Assembly: GCF_900103345.1 (NCBI RefSeq)
Contig: NZ_LT629702.1
Span: 4,092,001-4,156,000, forward strand
DNA length: 64,000 nucleotides
Direction of reading: 5' to 3'
From: Pseudomonas azotoformans
Lineage (GTDB): Bacteria; Pseudomonadota; Gammaproteobacteria; Pseudomonadales; Pseudomonadaceae
Within the stretch, counting starts at the first letter, position 1. Every line of letters begins with the position of its first letter. The translations under genes and the position numbers were made by a program. Positions 12,065 through 22,003 of the stretch are shown piece after piece. The notes beneath the pieces are model-generated. The model did no database searches, had not been told where the DNA came from, and saw only the letters and a list, made by a program, of their open reading frames with translations.

Positions 12065-12873
12065 CTGAGCATTACCAACACCGGGCGCGCAAGCGCTTCG
12101 GGCAAAACTTCCTGCACGACGCTGGCGTGATCGATCGCATCCTGCGCTCCATCCATGCCAAGCCCGAAGACCGTCTGCTGGAAATCGGCCCGGGCCAGGG
12201 TGCGCTGACCCAAGGCCTGCTGGCCAGCGGTGGCCAACTGGATGTGGTGGAGCTGGACAAGGACCTGATCCCGATCCTCAACCAGCAGTTCGCCGGCAAG
12301 CCCAACTTCAACCTGCATCAGGGTGATGCGCTGAAGTTCGACTTCAACACCCTCAACGCCGCGCCCAACAGCCTGCGCGTGGTGGGTAACCTGCCGTACA
12401 ACATCTCCACCCCGTTGATTTTCCACCTGCTGAACAACGCCGGGATCATCCGCGACATGCACTTCATGCTGCAAAAGGAAGTGGTCGAACGCCTGGCAGC
12501 AGGCCCTGGCGGTGGTGATTGGGGCCGTCTGTCGATCATGGTTCAGTACCACTGCCGCGTCGAACACCTGTTCAACGTTGGCCCGGGTGCTTTCAACCCG
12601 CCGCCGAAGGTCGACTCGGCCATCGTGCGCCTAGTGCCCCACGCCGTACTGCCACACCCGGCCAAAGACCACCGCCTGCTGGAGCGCGTCGTACGCGAAG
12701 CGTTCAACCAGCGTCGCAAGACCCTGCGCAACACGCTCAAGGCCTTGCTGAGCAATGCCGAGATCGAAGCTGCCGGCGTCGATGGCAGCCTGCGTCCCGA
12801 GCAACTGGACCTGGCCGCATTCGTACGCCTGGCCGACCAGTTGGCCATCCAGCCTGCGCCCGCAGCGCAATAG
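12061..12873 (+). CDS. rsmA: 16S rRNA dimethyladenosine transferase RsmA (KsgA)
   Basis: The 270-residue Rossmann methyltransferase has the SAM-binding [10 protein letters not shown] and the catalytic NLPYNIST motif. It dimethylates two adjacent adenosines in the 3'-terminal helix of 16S rRNA during late 30S assembly. The ATG overlaps the pdxA stop by 4 nt. Note that rsmA here means ksgA, not the CsrA-type regulator that carries the same symbol in Pseudomonas. Confidence 0.96.
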   Translation: MTEHYQHRARKRFGQNFLHDAGVIDRILRSIHAKPEDRLLEIGPGQGALTQGLLASGGQLDVVELDKDLIPILNQQFAGKPNFNLHQGDALKFDFNTLNAAPNSLRVVGNLPYNISTPLIFHLLNNAGIIRDMHFMLQKEVVERLAAGPGGGDWGRLSIMVQYHCRVEHLFNVGPGAFNPPPKVDSAIVRLVPHAVLPHPAKDHRLLERVVREAFNQRRKTLRNTLKALLSNAEIEAAGVDGSLRPEQLDLAAFVRLADQLAIQPAPAAQ

Positions 12874-12973
12874 AGCATCCTGGGGATAGGCCAGACAGCA
12901 TGTCTGGCCTAGTGCCCACCTATTGGCCTAGACTGACCCGCATCTGCTGTCCTCCGCTTTTAAGGCCTCTTGC

Positions 12974-13354
12974 ATGTCCGATCCTCGCTACCAGATCGAC
13001 GTCAGCGTCGTCACCCGCTTCCTGGCGGACCAATCGCAACCTGAACAGAACCGCTTCGCCTTTGCCTACACCATCACGGTGAAAAACAACGGGCTGGTAC
13101 CGGCCAAGTTACTGTCACGCCACTGGGTGATCACCGACGGTGACGGCCAGGTTGAAGAAGTACGCGGCGCAGGCGTGGTCGGCCAGCAACCGCTGATCGA
13201 CAGCGGCGCCAGCCACACCTACAGCAGCGGCACGGTAATGACCTCCAAGGTCGGCACCATGCAAGGCTCGTATCAAATGAAGGCCACCGACGGCCAACTG
13301 TTCGACGCCATCATCGCGCCGTTCCGTCTTGCCGTGCCGGGAGCCCTGCACTGA
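12974..13354 (+). CDS. apaG: ApaG protein
   Basis: The 126-residue single-domain protein of the ApaG/DUF525 fibronectin-like beta-sandwich family has the conserved [11 protein letters not shown] and [13 protein letters not shown] segments. It has no signal peptide. Its biochemical role is not settled. It sits 100 bp after rsmA and its stop overlaps the apaH start by one base, as in most gamma-proteobacteria. Confidence 0.93.
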   Translation: MSDPRYQIDVSVVTRFLADQSQPEQNRFAFAYTITVKNNGLVPAKLLSRHWVITDGDGQVEEVRGAGVVGQQPLIDSGASHTYSSGTVMTSKVGTMQGSYQMKATDGQLFDAIIAPFRLAVPGALH

Positions 13355-14205
13355 TGACGACGTATGCGGTCGGCGACCTGCAAGGTTGCCTGCAGCCGCT
13401 CAAGTGCCTGCTTGAGCGCGTAGCCTTCGATCCGGCAAGTGACCGCCTGTGGTTGGTCGGCGACCTGGTCAATCGCGGTCCACAGTCTTTGGAGACGCTG
13501 CGCTACTTATATAGCCTGCGCGATTCCCTGGTATGTGTATTGGGCAACCACGACCTGCACCTGCTGGCGGCTTGCAACAACATCGAGCGCCTGAAAAAGG
13601 GCGATACCCTGCGGGAAATCCTCGAAGCACCCGATCGCGCCGAGTTGCTCGACTGGCTGCGCCGCCAGAAAATCATGCATTACGACGAAGGCCGTAACGT
13701 GGCCCTGGTCCATGCTGGCATACCGCCCCAATGGTCATTGAAGAAAGCCCTCAAGTGCGCAGCCGAAGTCGAAAGCGCCCTGGCCGATGACAACCTGTAC
13801 ACCGCCTACCTCGACGGCATGTACGGCAACGAGCCGGTGAAGTGGGACAACGACCTCACCGGCGTCGCGCGCCTGCGGGTCATCACCAACTACTTCACGC
13901 GCATGCGCTTCTGCACCGCCGAGGGCAAGCTGGATCTCAAGAGCAAGGAAGGCGCCGACACCGCGCTTCCCGGCTATAAGCCTTGGTTCGCCCACAAAGA
14001 ACGCAAGACCCGTGACACCAAGATCATTTTCGGTCACTGGGCTGCACTTGAAGGCAAGTGCGATGAGCCTGGCGTATTCGCCCTCGACACCGGTTGCGTG
14101 TGGGGCGGCGCCATGACCCTGATGAACCTCGACACCGGCGAGCGTTATAGCTGCCAGTGCGAATCCCCCCTGCCCGTTACACTGCCGGCTGCCGCCAGGC
14201 CCTAG
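13354..14205 (+). CDS. apaH: Symmetrical bis(5'-nucleosyl)-tetraphosphatase ApaH
   Basis: The 283-residue calcineurin-type metallophosphatase has the motifs [14 protein letters not shown] and GNHDLHL and the C-terminal GHWAALEG. It hydrolyses Ap4A to two ADP and can remove Np4 caps from RNA. It overlaps apaG by one base, so the two are coupled. glpE follows 9 bp downstream with its own GGAG site. Confidence 0.95.
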   Translation: MTTYAVGDLQGCLQPLKCLLERVAFDPASDRLWLVGDLVNRGPQSLETLRYLYSLRDSLVCVLGNHDLHLLAACNNIERLKKGDTLREILEAPDRAELLDWLRRQKIMHYDEGRNVALVHAGIPPQWSLKKALKCAAEVESALADDNLYTAYLDGMYGNEPVKWDNDLTGVARLRVITNYFTRMRFCTAEGKLDLKSKEGADTALPGYKPWFAHKERKTRDTKIIFGHWAALEGKCDEPGVFALDTGCVWGGAMTLMNLDTGERYSCQCESPLPVTLPAAARP

Positions 14206-14214
14206 GAGCCATCC

Positions 14215-14544
14215 ATGAGCGAATTCAAACGTATCCCTCCCGAACAAGCCCAGGCCCTGCGCGAGCAAGGTGCCGTGGTGGTCGACATCCGTGACCAACC
14301 GACGTACAACGCCGCCCACATCACCGGCGCCCAACACCTGGACAACGTCAACATCGCCGATTTCATCCGTGCCGCCGACCTCGACGCACCGGTGATCGTG
14401 GCCTGCTACCACGGCAATTCCAGCCAGAGCGCGGCGGCCTACCTGATCAGCCAAGGCTTCTCGGACGTCTACAGCCTGGACGGCGGCTTTGAGCTGTGGC
14501 GTACGACCTATCCTGCGGAAATTTCCTCGGGCAATTCGCAATAA
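14215..14544 (+). CDS. glpE: Thiosulfate sulfurtransferase GlpE (single-domain rhodanese)
   Basis: The 109-residue protein is one rhodanese domain with the CxxGxxS-type active loop CYHGNSS. That Cys would carry the persulfide when sulfur moves from thiosulfate to cyanide or a thiol. It closes the lptD-to-glpE run. Confidence 0.9.
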   Translation: MSEFKRIPPEQAQALREQGAVVVDIRDQPTYNAAHITGAQHLDNVNIADFIRAADLDAPVIVACYHGNSSQSAAAYLISQGFSDVYSLDGGFELWRTTYPAEISSGNSQ

Positions 14545-14584
14545 TTTTTTTCACACCCCGCTACCCCGCGTGACGCTTGGGCTC

Positions 14585-14607
14585 GCGCCGTTTCTGACGA
14601 ACGGCGC
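14585..14607 (+). terminator. Hairpin downstream of glpE, weak terminator candidate
   Basis: Perfect 8-bp arms GCGCCGTT and AACGGCGC enclose a 7-nt loop. No U-tract follows. It may stabilise the 3' end of the upstream transcript or terminate it poorly. Confidence 0.4.
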
Positions 14608-14632
14608 AGCCAAACTAATTGCGCATCGCGCC

Positions 14633-14663
14633 TTGACCTCTCAGATTCCGAACTATCCTTAAG
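14633..14663 (+). promoter_or_regulatory. Candidate stationary-phase (sigma-S-like) promoter for prkA
   Basis: CTATCCTTAAG at 14653-14663 differs by one base from the CTATACTTAA form favoured by RpoS polymerase, and TTGACC lies upstream at 14633-14638. The homologous yeaGH genes of E. coli are RpoS-dependent, which fits. The leader from here to the ATG at 14830 is about 165 nt and carries no gene. Confidence 0.45.
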
Positions 14664-14829
14664 CGCAGGCCATCCGAATCAGGGGAGAGCCGGTACACCG
14701 GCGTGCGGGTCATCGGTAGCGTTTCAGGGTGTTCTGGGGGGAAAACAGCCATTGGCGTCTGTCAATGTCTGCCAGCATCGACTGATTGATCCGGCGTCGG
14801 CTCCACGTATCGAGCGAGGTGACGACGTC

Positions 14830-16752
14830 ATGAGTATTTTCAGCCACTTCCAACAACGCTTCGCGTCCACACAGCAGGAAGAACTCACGCTGCAAGAGTA
14901 TCTCGAGCTGTGCAAACAGGATCGCAGCACCTACGCGTCTGCCGCCGAACGCCTGCTGCTGGCAATTGGCGAGCCGGAGCTGATCGACACCTCGAACAAT
15001 TCGCGGCTGTCGCGAATATTCTCCAACAAGGTGATCCGTCGCTATCCGGCCTTTGAAGACTTCCACGGCATGGAAGAATGCATCGACCAGATCGTCTCCT
15101 ACTTCCGCCATGCCGCCCAAGGCCTTGAAGAGAAGAAACAGATCCTCTACCTGCTCGGCCCCGTCGGCGGCGGTAAATCGTCCCTGGCCGAGAAGCTCAA
15201 ACAACTGATCGAGAGGGTGCCCTTCTACGCCATCAAGGGCTCACCGGTGTTCGAGTCACCCCTGGGCCTGTTCAACGCCACGGAAGATGGCGCGATCCTC
15301 GAAGAAGACTTCGGCATCCCACGTCGTTACCTCAACACCATCATGTCGCCCTGGGCCACAAAGCGTCTGGCGGAGTTCGGCGGCGACATCAGCCAGTTCC
15401 GCGTGGTCAAGCTCTACCCGTCCATCCTCAACCAGATCGGCGTGGCCAAGACTGAACCGGGCGACGAGAACAACCAGGACATCTCGGCCCTGGTGGGCAA
15501 GGTCGATATTCGCAAACTCGAGGAGTTCCCACAGAACGACGCCGACGCCTACAGCTACTCGGGCGCACTGTGCCGGGCCAACCAGGGCCTGATGGAGTTC
15601 GTGGAGATGTTCAAGGCACCGATCAAGGTGCTGCACCCACTGCTTACCGCTACCCAGGAAGGCAACTACAACAGCACCGAAGGCCTCGGTGCGATCCCGT
15701 TTACCGGGATCCTACTGGCCCACTCCAACGAATCGGAGTGGCACACCTTCCGCAACAACAAGAACAATGAAGCGTTCATCGATCGGATCTATATCGTCAA
15801 GGTGCCGTACTGCCTGCGGGTCAGCGATGAAATCAAGATCTACGACAAGCTGCTGTTCAACAGCTCCTTGGCCAAGGCGCATTGCGCACCCGATACGTTG
15901 AAGATGCTCGCCCAGTTCACTGTGCTGTCGCGCCTCAAGGAGCCGGAAAATTCGAATATCTATTCGAAGATGCGCGTGTACGACGGCGAAAACCTCAAGG
16001 ACACCGACCCCAAGGCCAAGTCGATCCAGGAATACCGCGACACCGCCGGTGTGGATGAGGGCATGAACGGCCTTTCGACGCGCTTTGCGTTCAAGATCCT
16101 GTCCAAGGTCTTCAACTTCGACCCCCACGAAATTGCCGCCAACCCGGTGCACTTGCTCTATGTGCTGGAGCAGCAGATAGAACAGGAGCAATTCCAGGCG
16201 GAAACCCGCGAACGCTACCTGCGTTTCCTCAAGGAATACCTGGCGCCGCGCTACATCGAGTTCATCGGCAAGGAAATCCAGACTGCGTACCTGGAATCCT
16301 ACAGCGAGTACGGCCAGAACATCTTCGACCGCTATGTGTTGTACGCCGACTTCTGGATCCAGGACCAGGAATACCGTGACCCGGAAACCGGCGAGATCCT
16401 CAACCGCGTAGCCCTCAACGAGGAACTGGAAAAGATCGAAAAACCCGCCGGCATCAGCAATCCGAAGGATTTCCGCAACGAGATCGTCAACTTCGTACTG
16501 CGCGCCCGCGCCAACAACAACGGCAAGAACCCTACCTGGCTCAGCTACGAGAAGCTGCGGGTGGTCATCGAGAAGAAAATGTTCTCCAACACCGAGGACC
16601 TGCTGCCGGTCATCAGCTTCAATGCCAAGGCAAGCAAGGAGGACCAGCAAAAACACAACGACTTCGTCACACGAATGGTCGAGCGCGGCTACACCGACAA
16701 ACAGGTACGGCTGCTCTCCGAGTGGTACCTGCGGGTGCGCAAATCGCAGTAA
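14830..16752 (+). CDS. prkA: PrkA-type serine protein kinase (YeaG family)
   Basis: The 640-residue protein has an N-terminal AAA-type PrkA domain with P-loop GPVGGGKSS and a C-terminal kinase-like domain. The length equals the usual family size. The ATG at 14830 has GAGGTGA at good spacing and begins the conserved MSIFSHFQQRF. A longer reading from 14752 has no family sequence. PrkA/YeaG is linked to nitrogen starvation and stationary-phase adaptation in enterobacteria. It forms a conserved trio with the DUF444 and SpoVR proteins downstream, whose joint mechanism is unknown. Confidence 0.93.
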   Translation: MSIFSHFQQRFASTQQEELTLQEYLELCKQDRSTYASAAERLLLAIGEPELIDTSNNSRLSRIFSNKVIRRYPAFEDFHGMEECIDQIVSYFRHAAQGLEEKKQILYLLGPVGGGKSSLAEKLKQLIERVPFYAIKGSPVFESPLGLFNATEDGAILEEDFGIPRRYLNTIMSPWATKRLAEFGGDISQFRVVKLYPSILNQIGVAKTEPGDENNQDISALVGKVDIRKLEEFPQNDADAYSYSGALCRANQGLMEFVEMFKAPIKVLHPLLTATQEGNYNSTEGLGAIPFTGILLAHSNESEWHTFRNNKNNEAFIDRIYIVKVPYCLRVSDEIKIYDKLLFNSSLAKAHCAPDTLKMLAQFTVLSRLKEPENSNIYSKMRVYDGENLKDTDPKAKSIQEYRDTAGVDEGMNGLSTRFAFKILSKVFNFDPHEIAANPVHLLYVLEQQIEQEQFQAETRERYLRFLKEYLAPRYIEFIGKEIQTAYLESYSEYGQNIFDRYVLYADFWIQDQEYRDPETGEILNRVALNEELEKIEKPAGISNPKDFRNEIVNFVLRARANNNGKNPTWLSYEKLRVVIEKKMFSNTEDLLPVISFNAKASKEDQQKHNDFVTRMVERGYTDKQVRLLSEWYLRVRKSQ

Positions 16753-16775
16753 GGCAGCGACAGGCGTGCGCTGCC
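16753..16775 (+). other. Hairpin directly after the prkA stop
   Basis: Arms GGCAGCG and CGCTGCC begin at the base after the prkA TAA. A second inverted repeat, AAGCTTC/GAAGCTT, lies at 16810-16836. No U-tract follows either. They could adjust the amount of prkA message relative to the downstream genes. Confidence 0.4.
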
Positions 16776-16865
16776 GGGCTTCTGGCCTGGCAGCCGACCG
16801 CTTGTCTCTAAGCTTCCAGCTCGCGGCTCGAAGCTTGTAACGTGAAGCTGCCCGGAGGGCTCCCC

Positions 16866-18137
16866 ATGAGCTATGTGATCGACCGACGCCTCAATGGCAA
16901 GAACAAGAGCACGGTAAACCGCCAGCGTTTCCTGCGGCGTTACCGTGACCACATCAAAAAGGCCGTCGAAGAGGCCGTCAGCCGCCGCTCCATCACGGAC
17001 ATGGAGCATGGCGAGCAAATCAGCATTCCCGGACGGGATATAGACGAACCCGTACTGCACCACGGTCGGGGCGGCAAGCAGACCGTCGTGCACCCCGGCA
17101 ACAAGGAGTTCACCACCGGCGAACATATCCAGCGCCCCCAAGGCGGTGGCGGCGGCAAAGGCCCAGGCAAGGCGGGCAACTCCGGCGAAGGCATGGACGA
17201 GTTCGTGTTCCAGATCACCCAGGAAGAGTTCCTTGAGTTCATGTTCGAGGACCTGGAACTACCCAACCTGGTCAAGCGCAACCTGACCGGCACCGACACC
17301 TTCAAGACCGTGCGTGCCGGGATCAGCAACGAGGGCAACCCCTCGCGCATCAACATCATCCGTACCCTGCGCTCGGCCCATGCCCGGCGTATCGCCCTGT
17401 CGGGCAGCAGCCGCGCCAAACTGAAGGAGGCCAAGGAAGAGTTGGCGCGTTTGAAGCGTGAAGAACCGGACAACTTCGGCGATATCCAGGAAATCGAGGC
17501 AGAAATCGAGAAACTCAGCGCGCGTATTCACCGTGTGCCATTTCTCGACACCTTCGACCTGAAGTACAACCTGCTGGTAAAGCAACCCAACCCCAGCTCC
17601 AAGGCCGTCATGTTCTGCCTGATGGACGTGTCCGGCTCCATGACCCAGGCCACCAAGGACATTGCCAAGCGCTTCTTCATCCTGCTGTACCTGTTCCTGA
17701 AACGGAACTACGACAAGATCGACGTCGTGTTTATCCGCCACCACACCAGCGCCCGGGAAGTGGACGAAGAGGAGTTCTTTTATTCGCGGGAAACCGGCGG
17801 CACCATCGTCTCCAGCGCCTTGAAGCTGATGCAGGAGATCATGGCCGAACGCTACCCGGCCAATGAATGGAACATCTACGCGGCGCAAGCCTCGGATGGC
17901 GATAACTGGAACGACGACTCGCCCATCTGCCGTGACATCCTGATCAACCAGATCATGCCGTTCGTGCAGTACTACACTTACGTTGAAATCACCCCCCGTG
18001 AGCACCAGGCCCTGTGGTTCGAATACGAGCGCATCGGCGAAGCCTTTGCCGACACATTTGCCCAGCAGCAACTGGTCTCGGCCGGCGATATTTACCCGGT
18101 CTTCCGTGAACTCTTCCAGCGCAGGTTAGTGACATGA
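16866..18137 (+). CDS. DUF444 / YeaH family protein with von Willebrand A-like domain
   Basis: From the ATG at 16866 the protein has 423 residues. A basic N-terminus comes first, then a Gly-rich linker (about 80-105), a coiled-coil stretch (about 180-220, [17 protein letters not shown]) and a C-terminal VWA-like domain with the metal-site motif DVSGSM. No signal peptide or membrane segment is seen. It lies between prkA and spoVR and overlaps spoVR by 4 nt. VWA domains paired with AAA-type ATPases usually form chaperone or remodelling pairs, so a PrkA-DUF444 complex is a reasonable inference. Confidence 0.9.
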   Translation: MSYVIDRRLNGKNKSTVNRQRFLRRYRDHIKKAVEEAVSRRSITDMEHGEQISIPGRDIDEPVLHHGRGGKQTVVHPGNKEFTTGEHIQRPQGGGGGKGPGKAGNSGEGMDEFVFQITQEEFLEFMFEDLELPNLVKRNLTGTDTFKTVRAGISNEGNPSRINIIRTLRSAHARRIALSGSSRAKLKEAKEELARLKREEPDNFGDIQEIEAEIEKLSARIHRVPFLDTFDLKYNLLVKQPNPSSKAVMFCLMDVSGSMTQATKDIAKRFFILLYLFLKRNYDKIDVVFIRHHTSAREVDEEEFFYSRETGGTIVSSALKLMQEIMAERYPANEWNIYAAQASDGDNWNDDSPICRDILINQIMPFVQYYTYVEITPREHQALWFEYERIGEAFADTFAQQQLVSAGDIYPVFRELFQRRLVT

Positions 18138-19699
18138 CCGCCAAAAAAGAGCATAAGCGCCAACCCATCTCCACCGGGTCTGAGTGGACCTTTGAACTGA
18201 TCCAGGCCTATGACCGGGAAATCAGCCGCATCGCGGCGGGTTATGCCCTGGACACCTACCCCAACCAGATCGAAGTGATCACCGCCGAGCAGATGATGGA
18301 TGCCTACGCCTCGGTGGGCATGCCCCTGGGCTATCACCATTGGTCCTACGGCAAGCACTTCCTCAGCACCGAAAAGTCCTACACCCGCGGCCAAATGGGC
18401 CTGGCCTACGAGATCGTGATCAACTCGGACCCGTGCATCGCCTACCTGATGGAAGAAAACACCATCTGCATGCAGGCACTGGTGGTGGCCCATGCCTGCT
18501 ACGGGCATAACAGCTTCTTCAAGGGCAATTACCTGTTCCGTACCTGGACCGACGCCAGTTCGATCATCGATTACCTGGTGTTTGCCAAGCAGTACATCAT
18601 GCAGTGCGAGGAGCGCCACGGCATCGATGCAGTGGAGGACCTGCTCGACTCTTGCCACGCGCTGATGAACTACGGCGTCGACCGCTACAAGCGCCCGTAC
18701 CCGATTTCCGCCGAGGAAGAACGCCTGCGCCAGAAGGAGCGCGAGGAGCATCTGCAGAAACAGATCAATGACCTGTGGCGCACCATTCCTAAAAAAACAG
18801 GCAAGAACAGCGACAAGGACAACGCACGCTTCCCCGCCGAACCTCAGGAAAACATCCTCTATTTCCTGGAAAAACACGCACCGCTGCTGGAACCGTGGCA
18901 GCGGGAAATCGTGCGGATCGTGCGCAAGATCGCCCAATACTTTTATCCACAGCGCCAGACCCAGGTGATGAACGAAGGCTGGGCCACGTTCTGGCATTAC
19001 ACACTGATGAATGACCTGTACGACGAAGGCCTGGTGACCGACGGCTTCATGATGGAATTCCTCACCTCCCACACTAGCGTGGTCTTCCAACCCGGCTTCG
19101 ACAGCCCCTACTACAATGGCATCAACCCCTATGCGCTGGGCTTTGCGATGTACCGCGATATCCGCCGCATGTGCGAGCACCCCACCGAAGAGGACCGCCG
19201 CTGGTTCCCGGAAATCGCCGGCAGCGACTGGCTGTCCACCATCAAGTTCGCCATGAGCAGCTTCAAGGACGAGAGCTTTATCCTGCAGTACCTGTCGCCG
19301 CAGGTGATCCGCGACCTCAAGTTGTTCAGCATCCTCGATGACGACCTAAAGGATGACTTGGTAGTGCCCGCGATCCACGACGAACCCGGCTACCGCACCA
19401 TCCGTGAAACACTGGCGGCGCAGTACAACCTGGGTAACCGCGAGCCCAACGTGCAGATCTACAGCATCGATGTGCGCGGCGACCGTTCGCTGACGTTGCG
19501 TCACCAGCAGCACGACCGCAAACCCTTGGGCGAATCCACCGAGGAAGTACTCAAGCACCTGCATCGGTTGTGGGGCTTCGACATTCATCTGGAAACCCTG
19601 CAAGGCGACCAGGTGATGAAGACCCATCATGTGCCGCCGCGCAGTGATCACAACGACAACGACTACGGCCGCCTGGACCTGGCCGTCGTTCATCTCTGA
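18134..19699 (+). CDS. spoVR: SpoVR family protein
   Basis: The 521-residue soluble protein has family segments such as the N-terminal [28 protein letters not shown] and the Gly-Trp region [11 protein letters not shown]. These His-rich motifs suggest a metal site. SpoVR was named for a spore-cortex phenotype in Bacillus, but it is widespread in non-sporing proteobacteria, where its function is not established. The ATG overlaps the DUF444 stop by 4 nt, making prkA-DUF444-spoVR one unit that ends at the hairpin at 19706-19761. Confidence 0.92.
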   Translation: MTAKKEHKRQPISTGSEWTFELIQAYDREISRIAAGYALDTYPNQIEVITAEQMMDAYASVGMPLGYHHWSYGKHFLSTEKSYTRGQMGLAYEIVINSDPCIAYLMEENTICMQALVVAHACYGHNSFFKGNYLFRTWTDASSIIDYLVFAKQYIMQCEERHGIDAVEDLLDSCHALMNYGVDRYKRPYPISAEEERLRQKEREEHLQKQINDLWRTIPKKTGKNSDKDNARFPAEPQENILYFLEKHAPLLEPWQREIVRIVRKIAQYFYPQRQTQVMNEGWATFWHYTLMNDLYDEGLVTDGFMMEFLTSHTSVVFQPGFDSPYYNGINPYALGFAMYRDIRRMCEHPTEEDRRWFPEIAGSDWLSTIKFAMSSFKDESFILQYLSPQVIRDLKLFSILDDDLKDDLVVPAIHDEPGYRTIRETLAAQYNLGNREPNVQIYSIDVRGDRSLTLRHQQHDRKPLGESTEEVLKHLHRLWGFDIHLETLQGDQVMKTHHVPPRSDHNDNDYGRLDLAVVHL

Positions 19700-19705
19700 A
19701 ACAGC

Positions 19706-19761
19706 AAAGCCTCCATTGCTCAGGCACAGGCGGTATCCTGTGCCGCTAATGGAGGCTTTTT
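19706..19761 (+). terminator. Long hairpin: spoVR terminator that also contains the cca ribosome-binding site
   Basis: Outer arms AAAGCCTCCATT (19706-19717) and AATGGAGGCTTT (19748-19759) are perfectly complementary. Inside them GGCACAGG (19723-19730) pairs with CCTGTGCC (19737-19744) around a 6-nt loop. A short T run follows to 19761, and the cca ATG begins at 19763. The GGAGG at 19751-19755 that should recruit ribosomes to cca lies in the 3' arm, so the folded RNA both resembles a terminator and hides that site. Confidence 0.7.
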
Positions 19762-19762
19762 C

Positions 19763-20995
19763 ATGAAAATCTACAAAGTCGGCGGTGCCGTCCGTGACCG
19801 CTTGCTGGGCATCAAGGTCACCGACATCGACCGCGTCGTCGTAGGCGCAACTACCGAAGAGATGCTGGCCAAGGGTTTCAAACCTGTTGGCGCTGACTTC
19901 CCGGTGTTCCTCGACCCGAAAAACGGCGACGAGTACGCCCTCGCCCGCACTGAACGCAAAAGCGGCCGTGGTTACGGCGGTTTTGTGTTTCACGCGAGCC
20001 CAGAAGTGACGCTGGAAGAAGACCTGATCCGTCGCGACCTGACCATCAACGCCATGGCCGAAGACGATGACGGCAAGTTGACCGACCCCTATCACGGCCA
20101 GCGCGACCTTGAAGCCCGTATTTTGCGTCACGTTTCCCCGGCGTTCGCCGAAGATCCTTTACGTGTACTGCGCGTAGCGCGCTTTGCAGCACGTTACGCG
20201 CAGCTGGGTTTTACCGTCGCCCCGGAAACACTTGAACTGATGCGACAGCTCAGCGAATCCGGCGAACTGGAAGCCCTGACGCCCGAGCGCAGCTGGAAGG
20301 AAATCTCCCGGGCGCTGATGGAAGATCAACCCCAGGTGTTTATCCAGGTATTGCGTGACTGCGATGCGCTGAAAACCCTGATGCCCGAGGTCGATGCACT
20401 GTTCGGCGTGCCACAACCCGAAGCCCATCACCCGGAAATCGACACCGGCGTGCACACCTTGAGCGTGCTGCAACAGGCCGCCGTGCACCAGCAACCGCTG
20501 ACGGTGCGCTGGGCCTGCCTGCTGCACGACCTGGGCAAGGGCACGACGCCTGTGGATAAGTTGCCGCAGCACATCGCCCATGAACACCGGGGCTTGAAGC
20601 TGATCAAGGCGGTCAATGAACGCTTCAAGGTGCCGAGGGATTGCCAGGAATTGGCACTGCTGGTGGGCCAATATCACACCCACGGCCATCGGGCACTTGA
20701 GCTGAAGGCCTCGACATTGTTGGAGTTGCTGCAAAGTTTCGACGTATACCGTCGACCGCAGCGCTTTGAAGAGTTCGTGGTCGCTTGCGAGATGGACGCC
20801 CGCGGTCGCAAGGGCCTGGAGCAAAGAAGTTATCCACAGGCGGATTATTTGCGCGGGGCGGCAAAGGCGGCCCGCGAGGTAGCCGTTGCACCACTGCTGG
20901 AGAAAGGCTTCAAAGGCCCGGAGCTGGGTGAGGCGCTCAAGCGCGAACGGCTCAAGGCACTCAAAATCTACAAGGAACAACACGCCTTCATGTAG
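19763..20995 (+). CDS. cca: Multifunctional CCA-adding tRNA nucleotidyltransferase
   Basis: The 410-residue protein begins with the class II nucleotidyltransferase head ([11 protein letters not shown], then the DID catalytic acids in [10 protein letters not shown]). It has the neck motif [10 protein letters not shown] and a C-terminal HD phosphohydrolase domain ([11 protein letters not shown]). It repairs or adds the 3' CCA of tRNAs and removes 2',3'-cyclic phosphates. Its stop codon lies inside the REPIN that fills the gap to folK. Translation may be limited by the hairpin just upstream. Confidence 0.94.
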   Translation: MKIYKVGGAVRDRLLGIKVTDIDRVVVGATTEEMLAKGFKPVGADFPVFLDPKNGDEYALARTERKSGRGYGGFVFHASPEVTLEEDLIRRDLTINAMAEDDDGKLTDPYHGQRDLEARILRHVSPAFAEDPLRVLRVARFAARYAQLGFTVAPETLELMRQLSESGELEALTPERSWKEISRALMEDQPQVFIQVLRDCDALKTLMPEVDALFGVPQPEAHHPEIDTGVHTLSVLQQAAVHQQPLTVRWACLLHDLGKGTTPVDKLPQHIAHEHRGLKLIKAVNERFKVPRDCQELALLVGQYHTHGHRALELKASTLLELLQSFDVYRRPQRFEEFVVACEMDARGRKGLEQRSYPQADYLRGAAKAAREVAVAPLLEKGFKGPELGEALKRERLKALKIYKEQHAFM

Positions 20996-21071
20996 GAGCG
21001 AGCTTGCTCGCGAAGAACGTCAACGATAACGCAGCGCTCTCAGGTCCTTCGCGAGCAAGCTCGCTCCTACA
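20991..21071. repeat. REPIN (inverted pair of REP sequences) between cca and folK
   Basis: TGTAGGAGCGAGCTTGCTCG at the left is matched by its reverse complement at the right, separated by a short unique core. Each arm itself folds through the GAGC/GCTC palindrome. The TAG of the left arm is the cca stop codon and the TAG of the right arm, read on the minus strand, is the folK stop codon. The element therefore makes up the whole intergenic region. Confidence 0.9.
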
Positions 21072-21585
21072 GAAGAGCGTTTGGTGTCAGTGGCTGGCCC
21101 TGCCATTCGAACGCGACGGGCGCCAGCACCTGGTCGATCTGTGCATCGCGCCACAACTCGGCCAGCGTCTTGCCCACCTCAGGATGCACGCGCTCCGGCG
21201 CCATCAGCGACAGCGGCCACAACACGAAGGCGTTTTTCAGGATCTCGGCCCTAGGCAGGATCAAACCGTCAAAGTTGCCTACCAGGTCGCCAAACAACAA
21301 CACGTCGATATCCAGCGGCAGCCCTTTGCGGTCCGGCGCATAGCGACCATTATCGGCCTCGATGAATTTCAACCGGCGATCCAACTCCATCAACGGCAAA
21401 CCGGTATAAGCCGACACCACCAGATTGAAGAACGGCCCACTTTTTATGCCCACCGGCTGGCTTTCGAACACCGCCGAGCAGCGCATATCGGTCAAGAAAC
21501 TCGCCAGCGCATCCAAGCCGGCGCACAGGTGAGACTCGCGCTCGATATTGCTGCCTAGGCCAAGGTAAACCTGAGTTAGCGACAT
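21067..21585 (-). CDS. folK: 6-hydroxymethyl-7,8-dihydropterin pyrophosphokinase FolK
   Basis: The 172-residue enzyme has the family segments YLGLGSNIE near the start, the pterin-site FFNLVVSAYTGL and the metal/ATP motif LPLDIDVLLFGD. It transfers pyrophosphate from ATP to the pterin in folate synthesis. It overlaps folB by 10 nt, so consecutive pathway enzymes are coupled. The reading frame ends on a TAG contributed by a REP arm. Confidence 0.93.
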   Translation of the reverse strand: MSLTQVYLGLGSNIERESHLCAGLDALASFLTDMRCSAVFESQPVGIKSGPFFNLVVSAYTGLPLMELDRRLKFIEADNGRYAPDRKGLPLDIDVLLFGDLVGNFDGLILPRAEILKNAFVLWPLSLMAPERVHPEVGKTLAELWRDAQIDQVLAPVAFEWQGQPLTPNALL

Positions 21586-21929
21586 CCGCGCTCGATCTCC
21601 ACGCCCACGCCCTTGGCAGCCGTTACGGCGCCTGGCTTGGTCAACTTGAGGTGCAGCCAGGGAATCTGGAATTCACTCATCAACACTTCGGCCAGGCGCT
21701 CGGCAAAAGTTTCTACCAGTTGGTACTGGGATTGCTCGGCGAAGGCCTGGATACGCGCGGACACGCTGGCGTAATCCAGTGCCAGGGTCAGGTCGTCACC
21801 GGCGGCGGCCGGGCGATTGTCCCAGGCAAAGCTGAGGTCCAGGCGCAGGCATTGGCGGATTCCGCGCTCCCAGTCGTAGGCCCCGATGACGGTGTCGACT
21901 TCCAGGCCTTCGATAAACACTCTGTCCAA
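21576..21929 (-). CDS. folB: Dihydroneopterin aldolase FolB
   Basis: I start this gene at TTG 21929, giving 117 residues beginning (M)[15 protein letters not shown], the usual FolB N-terminus. A GGAGAAGAG site lies about 8 nt upstream. An upstream in-frame ATG would add unconserved Cys-rich residues. The active-site Glu region IGAYDWER and the conserved Lys in [11 protein letters not shown] are present. It cleaves dihydroneopterin, and FolK uses the product. It is transcribed divergently from plsY. Confidence 0.9.
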   Translation of the reverse strand: MDRVFIEGLEVDTVIGAYDWERGIRQCLRLDLSFAWDNRPAAAGDDLTLALDYASVSARIQAFAEQSQYQLVETFAERLAEVLMSEFQIPWLHLKLTKPGAVTAAKGVGVEIERGCR

Positions 21930-22003
21930 GCACTCTTCTCCGCAGCACGACAAGGGCGCGATGCCCCGTTAGAATCAGGGCGTCCTCGCCCGGAATAGTT
22001 AGC

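Noticed and set aside
20991..21071. Palindromic elements considered as IS ends or transcription terminators
   Set aside because: No transposase is adjacent. The arms recur at several places with unrelated cores, and no T-tract is positioned for termination, so REPIN is the better description.
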